Below are positions 46,419 through 54,634 of a DNA stretch of 64,000 nucleotides, piece by piece. The notes under the pieces were generated by a model that searched no databases, had not been told where the DNA came from, and saw nothing but the letters and a program-made list of their open reading frames with translations. Source of the stretch: Duganella rivi (GTDB lineage Bacteria; Pseudomonadota; Gammaproteobacteria; Burkholderiales; Burkholderiaceae_D); NCBI RefSeq assembly GCF_009857435.1, contig NZ_WWCK01000009.1:1-64000 (forward strand), given 5' to 3'. The stretch's first letter is position 1. Each line of letters starts with the position of its first letter. The position numbers and the translations under genes are program-made.

Positions 46419-47171
46419 CTAGGGCCGCACCCCTGGTGATTCAAGTTTCATTCCGTTGTCGCGCACGGCGAGCCACGCTTCCAGATCCACCAGTTCTTTT
46501 GCGCCGAATTGGGGTATCTCGGCGCGGACTCCGCTCATGCAGTTGCGCAGGCGGCGTTGTAGTGATCCCATCGCTTGCCACTCCAATCGATAGATCGGAT
46601 ACGCATCGGCATGCGCTTGCGGAATGGTGCTGCTGGCTAGGCGCTTGCCCCATTGCTGGTCGTGGCACTGCGCGCATGACAAATTCAGTTGGCCGATGCG
46701 CTGGAAGTAGAACTGCTTGCCACGCGCGGCGGCGGCTTGCGTGCCGCTGTCCTGCGGTGGATTCACTGGCATGCCGCGCGATTGCATCGCTACGTAGGCT
46801 TCCATGCCTAGCAGTTCTTCGCTCTCCAGTTTCCACGGCGTGGCTTGCTGCTTGCGTTCGCGACAGATGTTGATGCGTTGACCGAGGTTGACCACCTTGC
46901 CGCTGTCGGCGTGGAAGGCCGGGAAGCGCGCTGCTACGCCGCGCATGCTGCTGGAGTCTCCATGACAGCTGGCGCAGGATTTTCCGCTACCGCCTGCGAT
47001 CGTGTTCCATTGTGCTTCGCCGCTGCTGACCCACAGCATGGCGGGATTCTGTGCGTCGTCACGCTGCATGGCTTGCGTGGCAGGGCTGGTGAATTCCAGA
47101 CCGGAGCGGCGCTCGTCGGCTGCCAGCGCGATGCCGGTGATGAGCAGGCAAGCCAGCAGCACGCGCTTCAT
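46419..47171 (-). CDS. soxA: Sulfur oxidation cytochrome c SoxA (diheme)
   Basis: A 250-residue protein starting MKRVLLACLLITGIALA (signal peptide). Two haem-binding sites are visible, CASCHG (near residue 71) and CAQCHD (near 172). The conserved Cys ligand lies in RLRNCMSGVRAEIPQFG, as in SoxA proteins. With SoxX it forms the c-type cytochrome that attaches thiosulfate to the SoxYZ carrier. The ATG (47171) overlaps the soxZ stop, indicating translational coupling. A longer frame from 47546 would run through soxZ in another frame and is not used. Confidence 0.9.
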   Translation of the reverse strand: MKRVLLACLLITGIALAADERRSGLEFTSPATQAMQRDDAQNPAMLWVSSGEAQWNTIAGGSGKSCASCHGDSSSMRGVAARFPAFHADSGKVVNLGQRINICRERKQQATPWKLESEELLGMEAYVAMQSRGMPVNPPQDSGTQAAAARGKQFYFQRIGQLNLSCAQCHDQQWGKRLASSTIPQAHADAYPIYRLEWQAMGSLQRRLRNCMSGVRAEIPQFGAKELVDLEAWLAVRDNGMKLESPGVRP

Positions 47172-47500
47172 GATGGGCTCACCGTCAGCGTCAGCTTCAT
47201 TTTTTCGGTGTGCGTAAAGCCGTTGTCGCCATCCCATTGGAATTCCAGCGTGCCGCTTTCCGTCGCCAACGTGTAGAAGGCGATGTAGGGATTGGCCGAT
47301 ATGGCCTGGTGCAGTTCTGCGCCGAAGACTTGTTCGCCGTTGTAGCGGCAAACGAACTGGCGGATGATGTCGCGCGCCAGCAGCTTGCCCTCTGCACCAA
47401 CGCGGTAGCCGGTTTCCATCGGGTGGCCGATCAGGGCGCGGATTTCGATTACCTCGCCGCGCTTGGCGGTGGCGGGCATGTGGATCAGGGCGCGGGCCAT
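47168..47500 (-). CDS. soxZ: Thiosulfate oxidation carrier complex protein SoxZ
   Basis: A 110-residue protein starting MARALIHMPATAKRGEVIEIRAL. The SoxZ pattern is clear: HPMETGYR, then FVCRYNGEQVF, and ANPYIAFYTLATESGTLEFQW, an Ig-like beta sandwich. It pairs with SoxY to hold the thiosulfate-derived intermediate in the periplasm. Its ATG overlaps the soxY stop by 1 base, and its stop overlaps the soxA start. Confidence 0.92.
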   Translation of the reverse strand: MARALIHMPATAKRGEVIEIRALIGHPMETGYRVGAEGKLLARDIIRQFVCRYNGEQVFGAELHQAISANPYIAFYTLATESGTLEFQWDGDNGFTHTEKMKLTLTVSPS

Positions 47501-47931
47501 CAGGGAGCCTCGCCTTCGATGCAGGCTGCCAGCGCGACGATGACATCTACGCTGTGCGACCAATAGCTGCCATCGGCCATGCGCGCCACGGCCATCAGGC
47601 GTTGCGAGGTGGCGAGGCGGATGCGGGTGGAGACTTCGGCCTTGCCGGAACGTGGGCTGAGCGTGAATACGGCGACATCTGTTTGCGGATTGCGCTCGGT
47701 GAAGATGGCGATGGCGCGGACGTTTTCCACGGCGCTGTCCACCGAGACTGTGACGGGGACTGCGTTGCCGTTGTCGATCAGTTGAGCGATGTCGAATTTG
47801 ACTTTGCCGGTTTGCGGCTTGGCGCCGCCGGTGAAGTGGTTGATGGCGGCGGCCATTTCCACCGGCGTGGCCGATGCCGGGCGCACCAGCGCCAGCATGG
47901 CGCCGGCGGCGAGCAGGTCGCGGCGCTTCAT
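47500..47931 (-). CDS. soxY: Thiosulfate oxidation carrier protein SoxY (atypical C-terminus)
   Basis: A 143-residue protein with a twin-arginine type signal (MKRRDLLAAGAMLALVRPASA). The body matches SoxY (VPVTVSVDSAVENVRAIAIF, TERNPQTDVAVFTLSPRSGKAEVSTRIRLATSQ). Canonical SoxY ends in GGCGG; this one ends in VALAACIEGEAP. The cysteine is still seven residues from the end but the glycine arm is lost. I checked the reading by translating the last codons of the minus strand, and see no obvious frameshift. Function is thus uncertain. Confidence 0.85.
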   Translation of the reverse strand: MKRRDLLAAGAMLALVRPASATPVEMAAAINHFTGGAKPQTGKVKFDIAQLIDNGNAVPVTVSVDSAVENVRAIAIFTERNPQTDVAVFTLSPRSGKAEVSTRIRLATSQRLMAVARMADGSYWSHSVDVIVALAACIEGEAP

Positions 47932-48395
47932 GGTACGGGCTCCTTCAGTGTTTGCAGCCATGCCACCACGTCTTCGATTTGCTGGGCGGTGAGGATGGTC
48001 TTGTCCTTGTAGTTTGCGGCTACGCGGTTTAAGCCTTCGGTCTTGTAGTACGAGGGCATGATGGTGGATGGATTGAAGCGGCTGGCGTCCATGATGCGTA
48101 GGCGTAGTTCGTCGGCGTTCCAGCGTTGTCCAGCGCCGCGCAGGTCTGGTGCGAGATTGCCTTGAAAGCGTTCTTCAGGAATGGGGCCGGTGTGGCACAG
48201 CAGGCAAAGGCTAAGCTGACGATTCGCCACGATGGCGCGGCCGCGCGCGGCGTCGCCCGTCGCTACGCCGGGAAGTTGGCCAGCGATGCCGTCGCCGCTG
48301 ACCGCGATCGGCTCACTTGCGGCGGCGGCAGGCAGCAGCGCGGCGAGGGCGAGCGCGCTCGCTGCCCTGCCGCGCCGGTGCCAGCGCGCTGCCAT
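47928..48395 (-). CDS. soxX: Sulfur oxidation cytochrome c SoxX
   Basis: A 155-residue protein with a signal peptide (ends near residue 27). One haem motif, CLLCHTG, lies near 63-69, and downstream LRGAG, RIMDASRFNPSTIMPSYYK with the axial Met, and the QQIEDVVAWLQTL helix are typical of SoxX. It partners SoxA. Its stop overlaps the soxY start (ATGA). The gene begins 2 bases from the molybdenum enzyme stop, so the Mo genes and sox genes are one operon. Confidence 0.9.
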   Translation of the reverse strand: MAARWHRRGRAASALALAALLPAAAASEPIAVSGDGIAGQLPGVATGDAARGRAIVANRQLSLCLLCHTGPIPEERFQGNLAPDLRGAGQRWNADELRLRIMDASRFNPSTIMPSYYKTEGLNRVAANYKDKTILTAQQIEDVVAWLQTLKEPVP

Positions 48396-48397
48396 CG

Positions 48398-50575
48398 CTA
48401 GGCCTTCTTCACCAGGCTGTGATTCTTCAGCGGCAGATCGCGCACGCGCTTGCCGGTGGCGGCGAAAATGGCGTTCAGTACCGCCGGTGCAGCCACCGCA
48501 ATCGTCGGCTCACCCACGCCGCCCCAGAAGCCGCCGGATGGCATGATGATGGACTCCACCTTCGGCATCTCGTCCAGCTTCAGCATCTGGTAGGTGTCGA
48601 AGTTCTGCTGCTCCATCTGCCCATCCTTCAGCGTGCACTCGCCGTACAGCGCTGCGGACAAGCCATACACAAACGAGCCCTCCACCTGCGCCTCGATCTG
48701 CTGCGGATTCACCGCGTAGCCCGGATCGGTCGCCGCGACGATGCGGTGAATCTTCACCTTGCCGGTCTTGCGATCCACCGACACCTCGGCGCATGCCGCC
48801 ACGTAGCTGCCAAAGCCCATGGTCTGCGCCAGCCCGCGATACACGCCCTTCGGCGCAGGCTTGCCCCAACCGGCCTTCTCCGCCACCGCATTCAGCACCG
48901 CCAGGTGCTTGGGATGGTCGGCCATCAGCTTGCGGCGGAAGGCCAGCGGGTCCTGCTTGGTCGCATGCGCCAATTCGTCCATGAAGCATTCGAGATAAAT
49001 CGAATTCTGGTTAAGGTTCACGCCGCGCCAGAAGCCCGCAGGCACGGGCGGATTGCGCATCGCGTGATCAACCAGCAGATTCGGGAAGCTATAGCCGATG
49101 GACGCCTCCGGCCCCGGCGCATTCAAGCCCTGGAACACCACCGGGTCTTTGCCATCCTTCAGCGTAGAACCGAGCGACGCCAGAATCGATTGGCCCGCAA
49201 TCCGCATGTGCAGCGCGGTGACGTTGCCCTTCGCATCCAGCCCCGCCGTCAGCTTGCACTGCGTGATCGGGTGATAGCGGCCATGCAGCATGTCTTCTTC
49301 GCGCGACCAGATCAACTTGACCGGCGTGCCCGGCATCTCCTTGGCGATCTTCACCACCTGCGTCACCCAGTCATGCGTGGCGCCGCGACGGCCAAAGCCG
49401 CCGCCCAGGTGCATCTTGTAGACATCGCACTTGGCTGCAGGCAGGCCCGATGCTTCGGCGGTGGCGGCCAGTGCCGCCTCGCCGTTTTGCGTCGGCGTCC
49501 AGACCTCACAGCGCTCCGGCGTCCAGATCGCGGTTGCGTTCATGGTTTCCATGGTGGCGTGATTCAGCCATGGGAAGGAATACACCGCTTCGACCTTGCG
49601 CACGGCGCCTTGCAGGGCCGCCTTGGCGTCGCCATTCGCATTGCCGACCACTGCTTCCGGCGCATCCAGCGCGGCCTTCAGCGTGGCGTTGATGTCCTTC
49701 TGCGACAGCTTGGCGTTTGGCCCCTTGTCCCATTCAATCGGCAGCGCGTCCAGTGCGGATTTGGCGCGCCACCACGTATCGGCCACCACCACTACGGCGC
49801 TGTCACCGAGCTTGAACACTTTCTTGATGCCGGGCCGCTTCTCAATTAGCGACGCGTCAAAACTCTTCACCGTGCCGCCGAATACCGGGCAATCCTTGAT
49901 GGCTGCATTCAGCAATCCCGGCATCTTGATGTCCATACCGTAGACTTGCGCGCCGGTGGTTTTGTCGACCGTATCCAGGCGCGCGAGGCGCTTGCCGGCC
50001 AGCTTCCAATCCTTCGGATCTTTGAGCGCCACCTCGGTTGGCGGCGTGAGCTTGGCGGCGGCGTCGGCCACCTTGCCGTAGCTGATGGTGCGGCCGGTCG
50101 GCTTGTGCGTAATCACGCTGGCTGCGGCCACGCATTCGGACGCAGGCACCTTCCAGGCATCGGCTGCGGCTTGAACCAGCATCGTGCGCGCAATCGCGCC
50201 GCCCTTGCGCACGTAGTCGTGCGACTCGCGCACGCCGCGGCTGCCGCCGGTGGAGAACGAACCCCACACGCGCTTGCGCGCCAGATTCTGTCCCGGCGAT
50301 GGATATTCGGTGACGACCTTGCTCCAGTCGGCATCCAGCTCTTCCGCCACCAGCTGCGCGAGGCCGGTCAGCGTGCCCTGTCCCATCTCGGAACGGGCGA
50401 TGCGGATCACGATGGTGTCGTCAGGCTTCACCACCACCCAGGCGTTGACTTCCGGCGTCGCGTCGGACGCGCCCTTGGCGATAGGCGGCTGTTCGCCGGC
50501 TGCAGCATCAAACGGAATATGGAAAGCGACAACGAGGCCGCCGGCGATCTTGAGGAAGCTGCGGCGCGAGTTCAT
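48398..50575 (-). CDS. Molybdenum hydroxylase large subunit (IorB-like xanthine dehydrogenase family)
   Basis: A 725-residue protein with a twin-arginine signal (NSRRSFLKIAGGLVVAFH). Molybdopterin-binding residues include the GGSRGVRESHDY, GGGFGRRGATHDW and NPQQIEAQVEGSFVYGLSAALYG segments, the last near the catalytic Glu. It is the periplasmic catalytic subunit of an oxidoreductase of the isoquinoline 1-oxidoreductase type. It overlaps the 2Fe-2S gene upstream by 4 bases. Substrate unknown; a cytochrome c normally serves as its electron acceptor, and here the next gene is soxX. Confidence 0.85.
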   Translation of the reverse strand: MNSRRSFLKIAGGLVVAFHIPFDAAAGEQPPIAKGASDATPEVNAWVVVKPDDTIVIRIARSEMGQGTLTGLAQLVAEELDADWSKVVTEYPSPGQNLARKRVWGSFSTGGSRGVRESHDYVRKGGAIARTMLVQAAADAWKVPASECVAAASVITHKPTGRTISYGKVADAAAKLTPPTEVALKDPKDWKLAGKRLARLDTVDKTTGAQVYGMDIKMPGLLNAAIKDCPVFGGTVKSFDASLIEKRPGIKKVFKLGDSAVVVVADTWWRAKSALDALPIEWDKGPNAKLSQKDINATLKAALDAPEAVVGNANGDAKAALQGAVRKVEAVYSFPWLNHATMETMNATAIWTPERCEVWTPTQNGEAALAATAEASGLPAAKCDVYKMHLGGGFGRRGATHDWVTQVVKIAKEMPGTPVKLIWSREEDMLHGRYHPITQCKLTAGLDAKGNVTALHMRIAGQSILASLGSTLKDGKDPVVFQGLNAPGPEASIGYSFPNLLVDHAMRNPPVPAGFWRGVNLNQNSIYLECFMDELAHATKQDPLAFRRKLMADHPKHLAVLNAVAEKAGWGKPAPKGVYRGLAQTMGFGSYVAACAEVSVDRKTGKVKIHRIVAATDPGYAVNPQQIEAQVEGSFVYGLSAALYGECTLKDGQMEQQNFDTYQMLKLDEMPKVESIIMPSGGFWGGVGEPTIAVAAPAVLNAIFAATGKRVRDLPLKNHSLVKKA

Positions 50576-51075
50576 GCCTTGCTCCCTTCAATGCGTTCAA
50601 TCGCCAGGCCTGCGGTGGCAGGATCGCCGCCGCGCACTGCGACGTGGATCGCCTTGCGCACGCGGTTGTAGGTGCCGCATCGGCAGATATTGGTCATGGC
50701 CGCATCGATATCGGCGTCGGTACATTTCGGCTTCTCGCGCACCAGCGCGGCGGCAGCCATGATCATGCCGGACTGGCAGAAGCCGCACTGCGGCACATCC
50801 AGTGCGGCCCATGCTTTTTGAATGGGATGCGAGCCGTCCTTGGACAAGCCCTCGATGGTGGTGATCTTCTGCGTGCCGGTAACAGCGGCAGCCGGATACA
50901 CACAGCTGCGCACCGCCTGGCCATCGATATGCACGGTGCACGCGCCACACTGCGCCATGCCGCAACCGTACTTGGTGCCGGTCAGTCCTAGCTGTTCGCG
51001 GATCACCCATAGCAGCGGCGTATCGTCCTCCGCCTCATATTCCCTAACGATGCCGTTGACGTTTAGCTTGGCCAT
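50572..51075 (-). CDS. (2Fe-2S)-binding subunit of the molybdenum hydroxylase
   Basis: A 167-residue protein starting MAKLNVNGIVREYEAEDDTPLLW, with GGAGATC-like ribosome site upstream. The plant-type ferredoxin cluster motif CGMAQCGACTVHIDG and the second cluster QCGFCQSGM with ICRCGTY are complete. This is the IorA/XdhC-like small subunit that passes electrons from the Mo site. It is the first gene of the operon that continues through the Mo subunit into soxXYZA, a small cytochrome and soxF. Confidence 0.93.
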   Translation of the reverse strand: MAKLNVNGIVREYEAEDDTPLLWVIREQLGLTGTKYGCGMAQCGACTVHIDGQAVRSCVYPAAAVTGTQKITTIEGLSKDGSHPIQKAWAALDVPQCGFCQSGMIMAAAALVREKPKCTDADIDAAMTNICRCGTYNRVRKAIHVAVRGGDPATAGLAIERIEGSKA

Positions 51076-51237
51076 GCGCGATCTCCTGTTCGTTGTTTGC
51101 CAAAATCGATCGCTGGTCATACTACCACTATTTAGGTTTTAGAAAATTTTGACTTGGATCAATGATTTTCACGCGCGCATGGCCGAGACTTCCCTTCGTA
51201 CTGAACGATTATTTAACGACGACAAAGAGGAAGTGAA

Positions 51238-51843
51238 ATGAGTAAGCATGTAGCAGCAGTAGCGGCATTAGTCCTGATCAGCGGCGGCGCCACGGCGCAA
51301 GAGACGCCGTGGCAAGTGCGCGTGCGCGCGGTGCACCTCGACCCAGCGAGCAAGTCCGATCCGGTAGCCGGCGTGGGCGCGGCCGACCGCATCAGCGTCA
51401 GCAGCAAGACCATCCCGGAACTGGACGTGTCCTATTTCTTCACCAAGAACATTGCAGCGGAGCTGGTGCTGACCTATCCGCAAAAACACGATGTGGCCCT
51501 GGATGGCGCCAAGATCGGCACCGTCAAGCACCTGCCGCCGACCTTGCTGGTGCAGTACCACTTCCTGCCGGACGCCACCGTCCGGCCATACGTGGGCGCG
51601 GGCGTGAACTACACCACCTTCTCCGGCAACAAGATGCTGAACGGCGCGGCCAGCCTTGAGCACGACAGTATCGGCCTGGCGCTGCAAGCGGGCGCCGATG
51701 TGGCGCTCGATAAAAACTGGTCGCTCAACTTCGATGTGAAGAAAGCGCAGATTCGCAGCGATGTGCTGATCGGCGGCGCCAAGGTCAGCCGCGTGAAGAT
51801 TGATCCGCTGATGTTGGCAGTTGGGGTCGGCTACCGCTTTTAA
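51238..51843 (+). CDS. ompW: OmpW-family outer membrane protein
   Basis: A 201-residue protein with a signal peptide (cleaved after GATA near residue 20). The 8-stranded OmpW barrel has PWQVRVRAVHLDP, DVSYFFTKNIAAELVLTYP and the C-terminal aromatic VGVGYRF. It forms a small hydrophobic channel in the outer membrane. A GAGGAAG ribosome site precedes the ATG. It lies divergent from the Mo/Sox operon. Confidence 0.9.
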   Translation: MSKHVAAVAALVLISGGATAQETPWQVRVRAVHLDPASKSDPVAGVGAADRISVSSKTIPELDVSYFFTKNIAAELVLTYPQKHDVALDGAKIGTVKHLPPTLLVQYHFLPDATVRPYVGAGVNYTTFSGNKMLNGAASLEHDSIGLALQAGADVALDKNWSLNFDVKKAQIRSDVLIGGAKVSRVKIDPLMLAVGVGYRF

Positions 51844-51889
51844 GGCGCTATAATTGTTTCCAAATCGATAGCAACGAATTGGAAGCCCC

Positions 51890-52315
51890 ATGCGCAAGAT
51901 CCTGATAGTCCTGATGCCATTGCTGCTCGCCGCCTGCGTGGACGACACCGCGTCGTACTACGCGGACGGCCCGGTCGGCAACCATGCGCTGACCATCCAT
52001 CGCGCGCAAAAGCATTTCTGGAGTAGCGAGAGCCGGGTCGAGCTGATCATGCAGCGCCTGCCCGAGTGCCTGCGCCGCATCGAGCTGACCGAGATGCCGG
52101 CGGAAGATGTGGAAATCGAATTGCTATCCGGCGGCGACAATGTCTGGACCCTGCGCGCAGGCCAGGAAATGTGGCAGGTCGAAACGCAGACCTGCACCCA
52201 GTATCCCGACGTGAAAGGCGACGGCGGTGAGCTGATGGGCGTGTTCCGCTCCGACGGCGACAAATTCGTCTACGAAGCCGCCGTGGTCGAAACCGTGCCC
52301 GCCGACGCTAAATAA
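51890..52315 (+). CDS. Putative lipoprotein
   Basis: A 141-residue lipoprotein. Signal MRKILIVLMPLLLAAC with lipobox LAAC at residues 13-16, then a short beta-rich acidic domain (SRVELIMQRLPECLRRIELTEMP and a DNVWTLRAGQEMWQVE strand). No family is recognised. The stop lies 3 bases from an 84-base hairpin, which probably terminates it. Confidence 0.75.
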   Translation: MRKILIVLMPLLLAACVDDTASYYADGPVGNHALTIHRAQKHFWSSESRVELIMQRLPECLRRIELTEMPAEDVEIELLSGGDNVWTLRAGQEMWQVETQTCTQYPDVKGDGGELMGVFRSDGDKFVYEAAVVETVPADAK

Positions 52316-52318
52316 TTC

Positions 52319-52402
52319 GGGGTCAGTTCTGCCAATCGGACACGAGCCCTGCCGTAGCGGCTGCTACGGCAGGGCTCGTGTCCGATTGGCAGAACTGACC
52401 CC
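52319..52402. repeat. Perfect 84-base hairpin at a convergent gene junction
   Basis: A 40-base arm (52319-52358), a 4-base loop GGCT (52359-52362) and a perfectly complementary 40-base arm (52363-52402). Outer bases GGGGTCAG...CTGACCCC match the core of the dispersed GGGTCAGACCCC repeats. It lies between the lipoprotein stop (52315) and the chemotaxis-receptor stop (52408) and is followed by a TTTTTA stretch on the plus strand, so it should be a bidirectional terminator. Confidence 0.9.
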
Positions 52403-52407
52403 GGTTT

Positions 52408-54015
52408 TTAACGAACCAAAGCCACCTGGCGCGAGCTGGTACGCGCGCGCGGCGCCGCTTGCTGTTCGCCGCTGAGCTTGAAGCGCGCTACCAGCGAAGC
52501 CAGCATCGCCGCCTGTTCCTGCATGCTGCCGGCCGCTGCTGCGGCTTGCTCCACCAGCGCGGCATTTTGCTGCGTCACCGAATCCATCTCCGTGATCGCC
52601 ATGTTGACGTGGCCGATGCCCGTGCTCTGCTCGCTCGACGCGTCGGTAATCGACGCCATGATCTGCGTTACCTTCGACACGCTGGCCACCACCTGATCCA
52701 TGGTCGTGCCGGCCTCCGCCACTAGCGCGCTGCCGGCGCCGATGCTGTCCACCGAGGCGTTGATCAGCTCCTTGATTTCCTTGGCCGCCGCTGCCGAACG
52801 CTGTGCCAGATTCCGCACCTCGGACGCCACCACCGCAAAACCACGGCCCTGCTCACCGGCGCGCGCCGCTTCCACCGCCGCATTCAAGGCCAGAATATTG
52901 GTCTGGAACGCGATCCCGTCAATCACGCTGATGATGTCGACAATCCGCGTGGCCGAAGCATTGATGGTCTCCATGGTCTGCACCACCTGCGACACCACTT
53001 TGCCGCCGCGCTCGGCCACTTCCGAGGCCGACTGCACCAGCTTGTTGGCCTGCACGGCGTTGTCCGCATTCTGATTCACGGTCGAGGTCAACTCTTCCAT
53101 CGACGCCGCCGTCTCTTCCAGCGAACTCGCCTGCGACTCGGTGCGCGCCGACAGGTCCATATTGCCGGTCGCGATTTCGCCTGATGCGGTGGCGATCGTT
53201 TCGGCACTGTTGCGGATTTCGCCGATGGTTTCAGCCAAGCGCTGCTGCATGGATTTCACCGAGTACAAGATGCTGCCGGTATCGGTGGCATGCGTGTTCA
53301 CGCCCACGCTAAGATCACCGTCTGCAATGCGCTGCGTGATCTCGCCCACGTACTCAGGATCGCCGCCGATAGTGTGGCGCAAGTTCTTGTTGATCAGGCT
53401 GACGATCACCGACAGCACCACGCACACCACGACCAGCCAGCCAGCCGACTTCAGCAGCGAAGCGCGGAAAGCGTCGTCGATGTCATCGGTGTAGACGCCG
53501 GTGGTGATCCCCCAGTTCCACGGCTGATAAGCCACTACGCGGCTCAGCTTGGGCACCGGCTCGTTGGAACCGGGACGCGACCAGTAATAGCCGACGAAAC
53601 CGCCGCCCTCGGGCAAGGCCGCCGTGGCCGCAATCGCGCGGTAGACGTAGGTGCCCTTGGGATCCTTGAGATCGGCCAGGTCCTTGCCATTGTTTTCCGG
53701 CTTAATCGGGTGCATCACCGACATGGTGCCGCTGCTGATGGTGAAGTAGCCGTCCTTGGCGTAGCGCAGGCCGCGGATCACGTCCATCGCCTGCTTTTGC
53801 GCCTCCTCCTTGGAGAGGGTGCCGGCCGCAGCCTTATCGCCAAATTGCTTGACGATGTTGAGCGCCAGATCGCCCATGTTGCGCAGATCGGCCTGCCGCT
53901 CCTCCATCCGCACATTGCGCGTCTGGATGGTTTCGAAGAGAAAAATCGCGGTGATGCACAGCAAGCTGCAAATCAACGGCACCCACAGCTTCTGCTGGAA
54001 CGACAACTTGTTCAT
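52408..54015 (-). CDS. Methyl-accepting chemotaxis protein with sCache-type sensor
   Basis: A 535-residue receptor. A short cytoplasmic N-terminus and membrane helix (about 10-30), a single-Cache periplasmic domain (about 30-195, YAKDGYFTISSGTMSVMHPIKPENNGKDLADLKDPKG), a second helix (about 195-215), HAMP, and the signalling domain with tip EAARAGEQGRGFAVVASEVR. Ends TSSRQVALVR with no NWETF pentapeptide. It senses small molecules and controls CheA. It is a lone gene. Confidence 0.93.
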   Translation of the reverse strand: MNKLSFQQKLWVPLICSLLCITAIFLFETIQTRNVRMEERQADLRNMGDLALNIVKQFGDKAAAGTLSKEEAQKQAMDVIRGLRYAKDGYFTISSGTMSVMHPIKPENNGKDLADLKDPKGTYVYRAIAATAALPEGGGFVGYYWSRPGSNEPVPKLSRVVAYQPWNWGITTGVYTDDIDDAFRASLLKSAGWLVVVCVVLSVIVSLINKNLRHTIGGDPEYVGEITQRIADGDLSVGVNTHATDTGSILYSVKSMQQRLAETIGEIRNSAETIATASGEIATGNMDLSARTESQASSLEETAASMEELTSTVNQNADNAVQANKLVQSASEVAERGGKVVSQVVQTMETINASATRIVDIISVIDGIAFQTNILALNAAVEAARAGEQGRGFAVVASEVRNLAQRSAAAAKEIKELINASVDSIGAGSALVAEAGTTMDQVVASVSKVTQIMASITDASSEQSTGIGHVNMAITEMDSVTQQNAALVEQAAAAAGSMQEQAAMLASLVARFKLSGEQQAAPRARTSSRQVALVR

Positions 54016-54168
54016 GGTATGAGTCTCCTATTGTCTTCTGGAAACCAGCATACCTCCAAAGGCTGGACAGGTGGTGTATGAAATGCAAGTCTGTGGTTTA
54101 TGCGCCAAAGTGAAAGCGGGCGCGGCGATTAAATCGCGGCGCCCGCTGCGTGCAATCAGCCGAATGGC

Positions 54169-54456
54169 TTATTGCGCGGTCTTGTCTTTTTGCTGCTTGG
54201 CGGCCAGTTGCGCTTTCACCTCGGCGCTCTTGGCGCGCGGCGCCATGTAGGCGATGTCCTGGTAAGCCTCGTTGGTGTCCAGCTGGCCGGCGTCGCGGGC
54301 GGCGATGGTGGCGGCTTTCACTTCTTCGCGGGTCAGGGTGCTCTTGGCGCTGCTCAGGAAGGTTTGGTCGAAGGCGGCTTCGCTGGTGTCGGCGGCGAAG
54401 CTGCTGCCGGCGGCAATCATCAGGGTGGCGGCGGCGAGGATGGCTTTGGTGTTCAT
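54169..54456 (-). CDS. Small exported helical protein (DUF4148-like)
   Basis: A 95-residue protein with a signal peptide cleaved near residue 21 (SSFAADTSEAA). The mature part is a charged helical hairpin: LTREEVKAATIAARDAGQLDTNEAYQD, then SAEVKAQLAAKQQKDKTAQ. This pattern matches DUF4148-like proteins common in Burkholderiales. Function unknown. Confidence 0.7.
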   Translation of the reverse strand: MNTKAILAAATLMIAAGSSFAADTSEAAFDQTFLSSAKSTLTREEVKAATIAARDAGQLDTNEAYQDIAYMAPRAKSAEVKAQLAAKQQKDKTAQ

Positions 54457-54634
54457 GATGTTGCTCCTAAGTGGGATTCGATGAGCTCATCTTAGTATCA
54501 AAAATAACGATAAAAAAGCGCGATTTTTCGCTTAAACCCATCTGTTTATCCGATTAATCTGGTTTACGTGGCAGTGTCTTTCGGCAAGAAAGTGTGTCAA
54601 AATGGTGGCTTCTTATTAACAATTCCTTGACCAC

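Noticed and set aside
48317..49849. 510-residue plus-strand ORF across the Mo subunit
   Set aside because: Antisense to a clear molybdenum hydroxylase gene; no family motif.
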